Shown: positions 30,593 through 38,895 of the stretch, piece after piece
Layout of the letters: each line of letters starts with the position of its first letter
Position numbering within the stretch: position 1 is the stretch's first letter
Assembly: GCA_037968855.1 (NCBI GenBank)
Contig: JBBKWH010000050.1
Coordinates: forward strand, 19,284 to 83,283
Reading direction: 5' to 3'
Source: JBBKWH01 sp037968855
GTDB taxonomy: Bacteria > Pseudomonadota > Gammaproteobacteria > Pseudomonadales > Moraxellaceae
DNA length: 64,000 nucleotides
Notes under the pieces: generated by a model
What the model saw: the letters and a program-made list of their open reading frames with translations, nothing else
What the model was told of the DNA's origin: nothing
Databases searched by the model: none
Position numbers and translations under genes: made by a program

Positions 30593-30621
30593 AAGATACC
30601 GCCGGTCTTGATCAGACTCAA
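30593..30621 (-). promoter_or_regulatory. Candidate promoter of adk
   Basis: On the minus strand TTGAGT (30616-30621) and TATCTT (30593-30598) are separated by exactly 17 bases. Each hexamer has two mismatches to the sigma70 consensus. The predicted leader is about 55 bases. Confidence 0.45.
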
Positions 30622-30634
30622 GCGATTTTGTCTC

Positions 30635-31900
30635 TTAGCGCATTTGATCAATCTTTAGCGTCAAGCGTTGCGCCGATCCAATCGGCACAGGTAAGGACTC
30701 AAAATCGCCTGCTTCGGCAATCGCATTGCCGGTATGACTGATTCGCGCACCTACCACCAACGGAATATTTTGGGCACGTGCTGACGATATCGTCCGTCCA
30801 GCCATCATGGAGGTTGCATCCGACAATGCCACCACTAACGGTTGACCAGCTATTAACTCGCTCACACCAAGCTTTTGTGCAGCATACGGTATTGGCGGCC
30901 CTTGCAAGGCACGCGCATACACAAACAACTGATCGGTAGGCTGCAACTTGGCCAGCAATGCCGGATCAACCAACACCTCAACCTCTAGGCGACTACTCGC
31001 AGCCGCTTGCATCTCGACTTGTGCTTTGGCAATCGCATCATCCAACTGCGCAATAGCAGCGCCCGCCCCTGAAGGATCTTCGGCTTGGCGCAAGGTTTTT
31101 AAACGGGTCAGGTAATCAATTGCTTGCGGATATTCTGCCGCACGATAGCTACCCATCGCCAATAGCATTAACGCGCCTTCGTGCGTCGGTTGACGTGCCA
31201 AAATCTGCGACACAATCTGACGAGCGGTGGCGTCCAATTTACCTTCTTGGCTAAAAAAGCGCATCTGCGCATACGTCATGCCAATCTGGTCATTGGTTGG
31301 CGCTAGGCGGTAGGCTCGCGCCAATGCTTGCAATGCTGGCTCAATCGCCTCTGCCGCAGTATACGCTTGTGACAACACCAGCCAACGCTGTGCATCTAAA
31401 GGATGCTGATACAGATTTTGCTGCATGGCTTGCAACAAGCCCACACCATCTTTGGCTTGCGCTTCGGTTGGACGCTCTAACTGGCCAGTCAACAATTGAT
31501 CAGCAACTGGCCCATGTTGATCAAGTGCCGCCCAATAGGCATATAGAGCCTGCCGATCACTCAAGACCGCATAAGCCAGAATCGAAAATATAGGTACCCA
31601 CAAAAACACCATCACCAACACCAAACGCGGTAACGGGCGTTGAGGCGTGCCAATTTCATCAGCACTAACTGCCAGCAATTGACGCTCTAGCTCGGTTTTT
31701 TGTTCCAAATAACTGGCATCGTCTAGACGGCCAGCAGCATGGTCGCCATCTAACTCGGCCAAACGCTCCCGAAACACCGAGACATTCAGCTCTACCAAAC
31801 TGACCCGTTGACGGGCCGGACGCAGCCACGGCCACACCACCACCAGCGCCAACAACAGCACCAATAATAGCGCTGACAGGACAAACAGACTCAAGGTCAT
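30635..31900 (-). CDS. ccmI: Cytochrome c maturation protein CcmI
   Basis: Inner-membrane chaperone that holds apocytochrome c for haem attachment by CcmF/H. Two transmembrane helices (residues 3-26 and about 93-114) flank a heptad-rich cytoplasmic loop with FRERLAELDGDHAAGRLDD; a periplasmic TPR region follows (LVLSQAYTAAEAIEPALQAL), then a C-terminal domain with VFVYARALQGPPIPYAAQK, common in CcmI. The start overlaps the ccmH stop as ATGA. Last gene of ccmFGHI. Confidence 0.92.
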   Translation of the reverse strand: MTLSLFVLSALLLVLLLALVVVWPWLRPARQRVSLVELNVSVFRERLAELDGDHAAGRLDDASYLEQKTELERQLLAVSADEIGTPQRPLPRLVLVMVFLWVPIFSILAYAVLSDRQALYAYWAALDQHGPVADQLLTGQLERPTEAQAKDGVGLLQAMQQNLYQHPLDAQRWLVLSQAYTAAEAIEPALQALARAYRLAPTNDQIGMTYAQMRFFSQEGKLDATARQIVSQILARQPTHEGALMLLAMGSYRAAEYPQAIDYLTRLKTLRQAEDPSGAGAAIAQLDDAIAKAQVEMQAAASSRLEVEVLVDPALLAKLQPTDQLFVYARALQGPPIPYAAQKLGVSELIAGQPLVVALSDATSMMAGRTISSARAQNIPLVVGARISHTGNAIAEAGDFESLPVPIGSAQRLTLKIDQMR

Positions 31901-32412
31901 TGTTGCTCTCCATCGCGTACGCGTGTTGCCAATAACTGATCTAACTTTGCTTGCTCAGCGGCGCTTAAACCGACAGCTTTGGGCCGACGCTGACTGCGCC
32001 GACGAACCATCAACAACCATCCTGTCAATGCCAAAACCAGTAGTACAGGTGGCATAAACCATAAAATCCAAGTCGAGGGACGGACTGGTGGACGATAGCT
32101 AATAAAGTCGCCATAGCGCTCGGACATATAGTCACGAATCTGCTGATCCGACTGACCATCTTTGACCAGTTCGTAGGTTTTTTGCTTGAGGTCTTGGGCA
32201 ATCGGCGCATCTGATCCAGCCAAATTTTGGTTTTGGCATTTTGGACAACGTAGCTCTTCGATCATGGCGCGATACTGTGCTTCTTGCGCTGGATTATTAA
32301 ACTGATGCACATCAACCTGCGCCACGCTATAGCTGGCTGTCCAACCGAACAGGACCAGCACCAGCATGATCAACCGTTGAGACAGCTTGGGGTTCACACT
32401 GACTAGGCGCAT
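31897..32412 (-). CDS. ccmH: Cytochrome c maturation protein CcmH
   Basis: Periplasm-facing thiol reductant for apocytochrome c in system I. A signal/anchor helix (about residues 10-30) precedes the redox motif LRCPKCQNQNLAGSDAPIAQ near residue 53, and a C-terminal transmembrane helix (WILWFMPPVLLVLALTGWLL) is near 113-132. ATG at 32412 is chosen, eight bases after GGAG; it overlaps the ccmG end by ten bases. 171 residues is normal for the short form. Confidence 0.94.
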   Translation of the reverse strand: MRLVSVNPKLSQRLIMLVLVLFGWTASYSVAQVDVHQFNNPAQEAQYRAMIEELRCPKCQNQNLAGSDAPIAQDLKQKTYELVKDGQSDQQIRDYMSERYGDFISYRPPVRPSTWILWFMPPVLLVLALTGWLLMVRRRSQRRPKAVGLSAAEQAKLDQLLATRVRDGEQQ

Positions 32413-32987
32413 TGCATTTGCTCCTTGTCCGCTTGACCTGCCGCGAGAGCATCCAAACAAGGCTTTAGGCGTTGCTGCCAATTGTCTTGATCAATCACGC
32501 CCACCAAATGCAGTCGAATCTGGCCAGACTGATCCACAATAAAACTCTCAGGCGCACCAGTTAAACCCAAATCCAAGCCAAGACTACCCGCTTGGTCTTG
32601 CAGATTAAGTACAAAGGGATTGCCATGCTTGGCCAAATAAGTCAGCGCATCGGCAGGCTCGTCTTTGTAGTTAACGCCAACCAACACCACACCCTGCTCG
32701 GCCAATGACTTGAGCATCGGATGCTCAACCAAACAGCTCGGACACCACGACCCCCACACGTTCAGCACATAGGACGTTTTGGGCAAATCGGCTGGCGTAC
32801 GCAGCGTACCATCGGCCAAGTCAGGCAAGCTAAACGCAGGCAGCGGTTTATTGTTGGCGGTGTTGACCTGCACCGTTGGATCATCGCCTAAACGACTTCC
32901 CAATAGTGCAGCCAAACCCACAAACATCAGCAACGGAATAACCCACAGCCACAAGCGACTTTTGCTTGGTTTTTGAGCCTCACTCAT
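32403..32987 (-). CDS. ccmG: Thiol:disulfide interchange protein CcmG (DsbE)
   Basis: Membrane-anchored periplasmic thioredoxin that reduces apocytochrome c haem-binding cysteines. An N-terminal helix (LWLWVIPLLMFVGLAALLGS) anchors it; the active site is NVWGSWCPSCLVEHPML near residue 76, with the conserved GAPESFIVDQSG near 142. GGAGG lies seven bases upstream of the ATG, which overlaps the ccmF stop as ATGA. Length 194 is normal. Confidence 0.95.
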   Translation of the reverse strand: MSEAQKPSKSRLWLWVIPLLMFVGLAALLGSRLGDDPTVQVNTANNKPLPAFSLPDLADGTLRTPADLPKTSYVLNVWGSWCPSCLVEHPMLKSLAEQGVVLVGVNYKDEPADALTYLAKHGNPFVLNLQDQAGSLGLDLGLTGAPESFIVDQSGQIRLHLVGVIDQDNWQQRLKPCLDALAAGQADKEQMQCA

Positions 32988-34948
32988 GCTTGTGCCTCCA
33001 TTGTTTTTTTGGCCATACGATAGCGCTTATCACTCATGGCCAAGAAACCACCCAAGGCCATCAAGATCGCTCCCAACCACAACCAACGTACATACGGCTT
33101 GTAATACACCCGTACTGCCCACGCACCATTCATATTGTTGGCATCAAGTGGCTCACCCAAGGCAACATACAAATCGCGACGCAAATTGCCATCGATAGCG
33201 GCTTCGGTCATGGGGCGATTTTGTACAATGTATAGGCGTTTTTCAGGATGAAGCTCAGCGATTTGCTTGCCGTCAACAAACACCTGCACAGTGGCTTGTG
33301 TGGCGTCATAATTTGGCCCGCGCAAATTTTTGATTTCGGCAAAACGGAACTCATGACCTTGCAACGTCACTGACTGTCCTTGCGCCAGTGCCACGTCTTT
33401 TTCAATACTGGTATGGGTGGTCAAACTCACCCCCAGCACCAAGGTCAACAAGCCAAAATGAGCAACCAACATGCCATAGTAGCTACGCTGCAAACGACGT
33501 AAACCAGCCCATACCGTCGGTGCATTGCGAATTTTTTGCCGCACATCCCACGTCATAAAGCCGAGTACCCACACACATAACACGCTGGTCAGCACGACCA
33601 TCCACGCAGTCTGACCACTCAATAACAGCGCAATACCAGTCCCAGCCAATCCTGCGGTTAAGGCAATCGCAATCATTGGGCCACGTAAAGGCTGGCGCTG
33701 CTGCTTCCACTGGGTCACAGGGCCAATTGCCAAAAACACCAATAGTAACCACGTCAGCGGCGCAAATAAGGCATTAAAGTACGGCGGCCCAACCGAGACC
33801 TGACCAAGTTTGAGCGCATCAGCAATCAACGGATACAACGTACCAATCAACACCACACTGGTCGCCACCAGCAGGATCACGTTATTGACCACCAGTAAGG
33901 TCTCACGCGACCACACGCCATAGCGAGACTCAGTGGTTAAGCGCCAGCCGCGTAAGGCAAACATCAGCAAGCCACCACCGACTACCACAATCAAAATACC
34001 CAACACAAACATACCGCGATCAGGATCGGCAGCAAACGCATGCACCGAGGTCAACACCCCTGAGCGCACCAAGAACGTGCCCAGCAAACTTAAGGCAAAG
34101 GCCATAATCGCCAGCAGCACCGTCCATGCCTTAAACACGCCACGTTTTTCGCACACGGCCAGCGAGTGAATCAACGCCGTTGCTGCCAACCATGGCATAA
34201 ACGAAGCATTCTCGACCGGATCCCAAAACCACCAACCGCCCCAGCCCAGTTCGTAATAGGCCCACCAAGACCCTAGCGCAATACCTGCGGTCAAAAAGGC
34301 CCAAGCAGCCAACGTCCAAGGCCGCGACCAACGGGTCCATGCCGAATCCAAACGCCCTGCCCACAATGCCGCCATACAAAATGCAAACGGCACCGCCATG
34401 CCCACATAGCCCATGTACAACATCGGCGGATGGACGATCAAACCAGGGTCTTGCAATAAGGGATTTAAATCTGCGCCATCAACCGGCAACATCGGCAAAG
34501 AATACAAAAATGGCGACGACGTCAGCACCACAAACGAAATCATGGCCAACTGAACCGCACCCAAAATCGACAACACCCGCGCCCGCATATCCAGCGGCAA
34601 TCCACGCGAGAAAATCGCCACCGCCGCACACCATAGGCCCAAAATCGTGACCCACAGCAGCAACGATCCTTCATGCCCACCCCAGACGGCAGACAAGCGG
34701 TAATACCACGGCATCAGACTATTAGAATGTCCTGCCACATAAATCAGCGAAAAGTCATTCTCAATAAAGGCTTTGGCCAAACAAGCAAACGAGACCAATA
34801 GCGCCAACGTCTGCGCCAACGCCAATGATGGCGCCAATCGCTGCCAGAGTGGCTGACCTCGCAGCACACCAAACGCAGGTAAAACAGTCTGTAACAAGGC
34901 GATGACCATTGCGGTCAGCAGGGAGAAATGCCCCAGTTCACCGGACAT
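32984..34948 (-). CDS. ccmF: Cytochrome c haem lyase subunit CcmF
   Basis: Large polytopic membrane protein that joins haem to apocytochrome c. The tryptophan-rich haem-handling motif WGGWWFWDPVENASFMPW is near residue 232, and GHEGSLLLWVTILGLW near 88 is also conserved; about 14 hydrophobic segments are present. ATG at 34948 is used because AGGAGG precedes it by four bases and MSGELGHFSL is the canonical start (654 residues). It is the first gene of ccmFGHI; ccmABCDE are not adjacent, so the system is split on this genome. Confidence 0.95.
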   Translation of the reverse strand: MSGELGHFSLLTAMVIALLQTVLPAFGVLRGQPLWQRLAPSLALAQTLALLVSFACLAKAFIENDFSLIYVAGHSNSLMPWYYRLSAVWGGHEGSLLLWVTILGLWCAAVAIFSRGLPLDMRARVLSILGAVQLAMISFVVLTSSPFLYSLPMLPVDGADLNPLLQDPGLIVHPPMLYMGYVGMAVPFAFCMAALWAGRLDSAWTRWSRPWTLAAWAFLTAGIALGSWWAYYELGWGGWWFWDPVENASFMPWLAATALIHSLAVCEKRGVFKAWTVLLAIMAFALSLLGTFLVRSGVLTSVHAFAADPDRGMFVLGILIVVVGGGLLMFALRGWRLTTESRYGVWSRETLLVVNNVILLVATSVVLIGTLYPLIADALKLGQVSVGPPYFNALFAPLTWLLLVFLAIGPVTQWKQQRQPLRGPMIAIALTAGLAGTGIALLLSGQTAWMVVLTSVLCVWVLGFMTWDVRQKIRNAPTVWAGLRRLQRSYYGMLVAHFGLLTLVLGVSLTTHTSIEKDVALAQGQSVTLQGHEFRFAEIKNLRGPNYDATQATVQVFVDGKQIAELHPEKRLYIVQNRPMTEAAIDGNLRRDLYVALGEPLDANNMNGAWAVRVYYKPYVRWLWLGAILMALGGFLAMSDKRYRMAKKTMEAQA

Positions 34949-34993
34949 GCGGCCTCCTCGGCAAGGGTAGTCATGCGGGCGAGTGCCCAGCAT

Positions 34994-35027
34994 AAAAAAC
35001 GGCCCGCAAGCATAGCATGAGGACCGT
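34994..35027 (-). terminator. Rho-independent terminator downstream of the DUF445 gene
   Basis: Minus-strand ACGGTCC (35021-35027) pairs with GGGCCGT (34999-35005), one wobble, then TTTTTT (34994-34999). It separates the DUF445 gene from ccmFGHI. Confidence 0.7.
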
Positions 35028-35049
35028 CTCTACCGCATTGAACATAAGC

Positions 35050-36363
35050 TTATCGTAAGAAAGCCACAAACAAATGAATGGTCCCTGCAATAAAGCCAGT
35101 AATGCCACCCAATACAATCAGAATCCATTCGTCCTCGATAAACGCAGGTCGCAATAAATTCTGAAACTCGCGTGGACTAAGTGCCGCAATCCGATCACGA
35201 AACAGCGAATAAATCTTATCTGCTCGGCTGGCATTGAGCACAGGATCAGAGATCGGAATCATGGTTACTTCAATCGACTTATCAATCAGATCAGTCTTGA
35301 GCTGTGCATATTCACGCATGCCCAAACTCATCTGCAAGGTGGTGCGCACCAAGGGCGTTTCCATGATGGTATTGATATGACGCTTTAAGATCCGACGGGT
35401 TTTTTGTTTGCGACTGCCGTACATCATCTCACTCATGATGCGCTTTAAGGTGATCAACTCACGCGTGGTGATGCTGGCAAACACATCAGACACTTCAGAC
35501 TGACGGCGCATAAACGCACCATGCACGATATACGTGCCAATATGCGGTAAGGTCGGCACAATAAACGGAAAGCCCTTGATTCGACGCGTCAGCATTGGCC
35601 CACGAAAATGCACTGGCTCAATCGGATTAAACACCATCCAAATGGCAATCCAGTTGGTCAAAAAGCCCCAAATCGCCGCCCAAAATGGCACGGTCCAATG
35701 CCAAGGCACCAACAGCCAAACCGCCATTTGTACCACACCAAAAGCCAAACCAATCGCCGCACTGATATGCCAAATAAAGTCGATTTCTTTTTTGCCAACC
35801 AGCAAGAACATCCGCACCATCAACGCGCGGTCGTTCTCCATTTGCGAGACTACCATCTCACGCATATCGACCAGACTTTCGACGTTATAGGTCAGCTCAC
35901 TGACCAGCTCACGCAGGACCGTTGGCATCTGCTTATGCGCTTGAGCATAGATCCGGCGCTTAATCGCATAGGGTAAGTTTTCCCACAAGACTGCATTACG
36001 CTCAAGCATCAACTCATCAATTAAATGCTCTAGCTCATCACCGACTTGCTCACTGATCATGTCTGCCATTTCGGCAGGATCCATCGCATGAAAAAACTCT
36101 TGCAACGACCCCAGTTTAGACAAGGTTTGATCAACAATAATGCCCGAAATTTTGCCTGCTTTACGCGGCACAATCCCCTGCCAGCCCACTGGCAAAGGAC
36201 CAATATGAAAACCCCAAAAGTTAATGGGGTAAAACACCATCTTGAGCGCCATCCAAACGTGAGCCCACGTCACAAACGCCGTGACCGGTGCAATGCTCAA
36301 AAACGCCCAAAAATCAGGGCGAGAAACTAATGTATGCCAAACCTGCAAAACCTGCTCAATCAT
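35050..36363 (-). CDS. DUF445 family membrane protein
   Basis: Polytopic or peripheral membrane protein of the DUF445 (YheB-like) family, function unknown. Hydrophobic segments are near residues 20-45, about 205-255 (three) and at the C-terminus (ILIVLGGITGFIAGTIHLFV). The repeated DUF445 motifs NWIAIWMVFNPIEPVHFRG near 248 and the N-terminal MALKMVFYPINFWGFHIGP are clear. ATG at 36363 has AAGGG seven bases upstream (437 residues). Monocistronic, with its own terminator. Confidence 0.87.
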   Translation of the reverse strand: MIEQVLQVWHTLVSRPDFWAFLSIAPVTAFVTWAHVWMALKMVFYPINFWGFHIGPLPVGWQGIVPRKAGKISGIIVDQTLSKLGSLQEFFHAMDPAEMADMISEQVGDELEHLIDELMLERNAVLWENLPYAIKRRIYAQAHKQMPTVLRELVSELTYNVESLVDMREMVVSQMENDRALMVRMFLLVGKKEIDFIWHISAAIGLAFGVVQMAVWLLVPWHWTVPFWAAIWGFLTNWIAIWMVFNPIEPVHFRGPMLTRRIKGFPFIVPTLPHIGTYIVHGAFMRRQSEVSDVFASITTRELITLKRIMSEMMYGSRKQKTRRILKRHINTIMETPLVRTTLQMSLGMREYAQLKTDLIDKSIEVTMIPISDPVLNASRADKIYSLFRDRIAALSPREFQNLLRPAFIEDEWILIVLGGITGFIAGTIHLFVAFLR

Positions 36364-36397
36364 GCAAAACCCTTGAATCTCACAGATAGCACTGTGA

Positions 36398-36425
36398 CCT
36401 GACAAATGAATGACGTCCTGTCAGG
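36398..36425. repeat. Inverted repeat between the DUF445 and outer-membrane-like genes
   Basis: CCTGACA (36398-36404) and TGTCAGG (36419-36425) form a 7-base stem. It lies just past the stop of the 36434-36961 gene but lacks a U-tract on the minus strand, so terminator function is uncertain. Confidence 0.35.
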
Positions 36426-36433
36426 AAAAAGTC

Positions 36434-36961
36434 CTAGAATGCGCCCACACCAAAAGTGTAGCTAAACAGAATAGTTGGCTTGGCGCGTTTTTTTTCGCCA
36501 CTGTCGCCAGTCTTTTCGACCCCTGCCCCAATCGCCACACTCGCAGCATTCAGGCGATGGATATTTGACCAGACATAAGACAGTTCTAGCGCACCACCAA
36601 AGCGGTTATAGCGATCACCATCTAAACGATCATTCTGAATATGACCCAACATGCCGCCAAGGTAATAGCCGTTTTGATCCGTACCAGTGAGCAAATAAGG
36701 ATAACGCCAGCCAATTTGTCCTGCGACTTCTTTGCCGTCATAAAATTGACCGACCTTGGCATAAACGCTGCCATAACTGGTGGGTACTTCAGCATTAAAA
36801 TGCAGCAAATCATTGGTGATACCCACACCCAAATACACGGGCTTTAAGCCTGTCGTATCCGGACGAACCTCCCATCCCATCCAATCGATGACATCGGCAT
36901 GCACCGCACCGCCAGCCATTAGACACGCGGCCAACACACCCAATCTTAAACCGTCTTTCAT
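36434..36961 (-). CDS. Small outer-membrane-like protein of unknown function
   Basis: I do not recognise a family. With the ATG at 36961 the protein has 175 residues and a clear signal peptide (LGVLAACLMAGGAVHADV). The mature part alternates hydrophobic and polar residues, rich in Gly, Tyr and aromatic residues (GQIGWRYPYLLTGTDQNGYYLGGMLG), and ends in SYTFGVGAF with a terminal Phe, the usual outer-membrane beta-barrel signal. It is probably a small eight-strand barrel (inference). No partner genes are obvious. Confidence 0.75.
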   Translation of the reverse strand: MKDGLRLGVLAACLMAGGAVHADVIDWMGWEVRPDTTGLKPVYLGVGITNDLLHFNAEVPTSYGSVYAKVGQFYDGKEVAGQIGWRYPYLLTGTDQNGYYLGGMLGHIQNDRLDGDRYNRFGGALELSYVWSNIHRLNAASVAIGAGVEKTGDSGEKKRAKPTILFSYTFGVGAF

Positions 36962-37047
36962 GGCACTATCCCCAACTGTTCTTGTCATCCAACACCATCA
37001 CTGGCATCAGTTAGCGCTGACTCTACCAGAAAATGTCCGACAATGAA

Positions 37048-37065
37048 CGGACTGTTATCAGTCCG
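37048..37065 (-). terminator. Hairpin downstream of the sodium:solute symporter gene
   Basis: CGGACTG (37048-37054), TTAT, CAGTCCG (37059-37065) is a perfect 7-base stem with a four-base loop, 11 bases past the stop of the symporter gene. The U-tract is poor (TTCATTG), so it may be an inefficient terminator. Confidence 0.45.
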
Positions 37066-37075
37066 CAAATGTGAA

Positions 37076-38593
37076 TTAATCGACTATCTCAAGATTTGGC
37101 TCAGAACGCACAGGCAATAACAGTGTGCCGACAATCATGCCAATCAGCGCCGCAATAAAACCTGCCAATTGTGGCGGACAAACCGTTGCCCAGTCGGACA
37201 ATCCGACCAAAGACCAGCCAGTCGCACCGCTTATACTCTCGTAGCTATACTCTAATGCCTCAAAGAACACCCACGTCCCAATACCCAAGATCATCGACAA
37301 ACGTGCACCATTGCGATTGGCACGCTGCCAATACAAGCCAAAGGCCAATGGGACAAATGCACCGCACAGCACAATCTTATACGCGTTTTCGACCATCTGA
37401 AAAATGGTCAAATCTGCCTTATATAGCGCAAAAACGGTCACACAAATACCAAACACCACCACCACTGTGCGGATGGTCGACAAGAACTGACGATCCGTTT
37501 GTTGACCAATATAGGGCTTGAGCAAGTTTTCACTAAACAAGGTCGATGGGGCCAGCAAAGTGCCCGAAGCGGTACTCATAATCGCCGACAGCAATGCACC
37601 AAAAAACAACACCTGCGCAAAAATTGGCGTGTGCTGAATAATCAACGTGGGCAGCACCATCTGCGAATCACCACCATCAGCCAACAAGCCATTGACCATA
37701 TTGGGATCCAGCAAAAAGGCAGTATAGGCCAGATAAATCGGCACAAATGCCAATAGCAAATAGAGTACACCGCCTAAGATTGCACCATTACGACTGGTCT
37801 TGGCATCTTTGGCAGCCATCACCCGCTGAAACACATCTTGCTGCGGAATTGACCCTAGCCCCAAAGTTACAATCGCACCAATAAAGCCCAAAATCCCCGC
37901 CAGATTGGCATCGGGCCAAAAGTTCATTTTTCCAGCGGCTTCGGCATGGCTAATCACCGCCATTGCCCCACCATCAATCTGCCCCGTCACCAACCATGCG
38001 ATATACAGCAAACCCGCCATAATCAAGGTCATCTGAAAAAAATCAGTCAGCGCAACCGACCACATTCCACCATACAAAGTGTAAATAATCACAATCGCAG
38101 CACCCAACAAGGTGCCCATTTCGCGGGTAATAATGCCGTGCGAGATAATATTAAACACCAAACCCAAAGCCGTCAGCTGCGCCGCCACCCAACCCAAGTA
38201 CGAAATCATAATCACCAAAGAGGTGGTCGCCTCAATATCTCGGCTATAGCGTTGCCGATAATAATCACCAATGGTCAGCAGCTTCATTTTGTACAACGGC
38301 ACGGCAAAGAACACACCGACCAAGATCAAACACAACGCCGCACCAAATGGATCAGCAATAATGCCGCCTAAGCCCTCGGTAATAAACGTTGAGGACGTCC
38401 CCAGCACCGTCTCCGACCCAAACCACGTGGCAAACACCGTGGCCACCACGATGTACAACGGCAAGGATCGACCGGCCAACATATAATCGGTACTGCTCGA
38501 CACCCGCCGTGCCGCCCACAAGCCGATGCCAATCGACACCGCCAAGTACACCACCACGGCGGCAATCAAAATATGATCATTACTACTAAACAT
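37076..38593 (-). CDS. Sodium:solute symporter (SSS family)
   Basis: Thirteen-helix Na+-coupled transporter of the SSS family (relatives of PutP/PanF/ActP); substrate not predictable. Family features: DYMLAGRSLPLYIVVATVFATWFGSE near residue 37, YGGMWSVALTDFFQM near 165, GLGSIPQQDVFQRVMAAKD near 235 and GALLSAIMSTASGTLLAPS near 335. Start: AAGGGG is directly next to the ATG at 38599 but six bases from the ATG at 38593, so 38593 is preferred (505 residues). No adjacent catabolic genes. Confidence 0.88.
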   Translation of the reverse strand: MFSSNDHILIAAVVVYLAVSIGIGLWAARRVSSSTDYMLAGRSLPLYIVVATVFATWFGSETVLGTSSTFITEGLGGIIADPFGAALCLILVGVFFAVPLYKMKLLTIGDYYRQRYSRDIEATTSLVIMISYLGWVAAQLTALGLVFNIISHGIITREMGTLLGAAIVIIYTLYGGMWSVALTDFFQMTLIMAGLLYIAWLVTGQIDGGAMAVISHAEAAGKMNFWPDANLAGILGFIGAIVTLGLGSIPQQDVFQRVMAAKDAKTSRNGAILGGVLYLLLAFVPIYLAYTAFLLDPNMVNGLLADGGDSQMVLPTLIIQHTPIFAQVLFFGALLSAIMSTASGTLLAPSTLFSENLLKPYIGQQTDRQFLSTIRTVVVVFGICVTVFALYKADLTIFQMVENAYKIVLCGAFVPLAFGLYWQRANRNGARLSMILGIGTWVFFEALEYSYESISGATGWSLVGLSDWATVCPPQLAGFIAALIGMIVGTLLLPVRSEPNLEIVD

Positions 38594-38895
38594 AGACATC
38601 CCCTTGCTGCTTATAGATGTTGCACCTGCACACGGCCCCAAAGCCCCCTGCCTGATCACAACCCACCGCCTGATCAACCACTGTCCATCTGCGACGCAGG
38701 CGCATTCTAGTCAAAACATCGATCAACTGTCGCGCCTACCGATCAATCACCAGATCAAGCCATCGCACGCGGCCTGACTGCACAATCAGCACCTCATTTG
38801 CATCACATCAGCAAAAAAACCATCGCAAGCAGATTGTTGATTGTGAGCCTGCCAGCGACTGGTTAGAATGTTGCCAACGCAAGCACTGGGCCGTC
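38594..38895. other. Divergent intergenic region between symporter and mrdA
   Basis: About 300 bases without a gene. It holds the mrdA promoter near its right end and two TGATCA copies (38653-38658, 38671-38676); no structured RNA or coding frame is evident. Confidence 0.6.
38841..38869 (+). promoter_or_regulatory. Promoter of mrdA
   Basis: TTGTGA (38841-38846) and TAGAAT (38864-38869) are exactly 17 bases apart. The start of transcription would be near 38876, 20 bases before the mrdA ATG. Confidence 0.55.
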
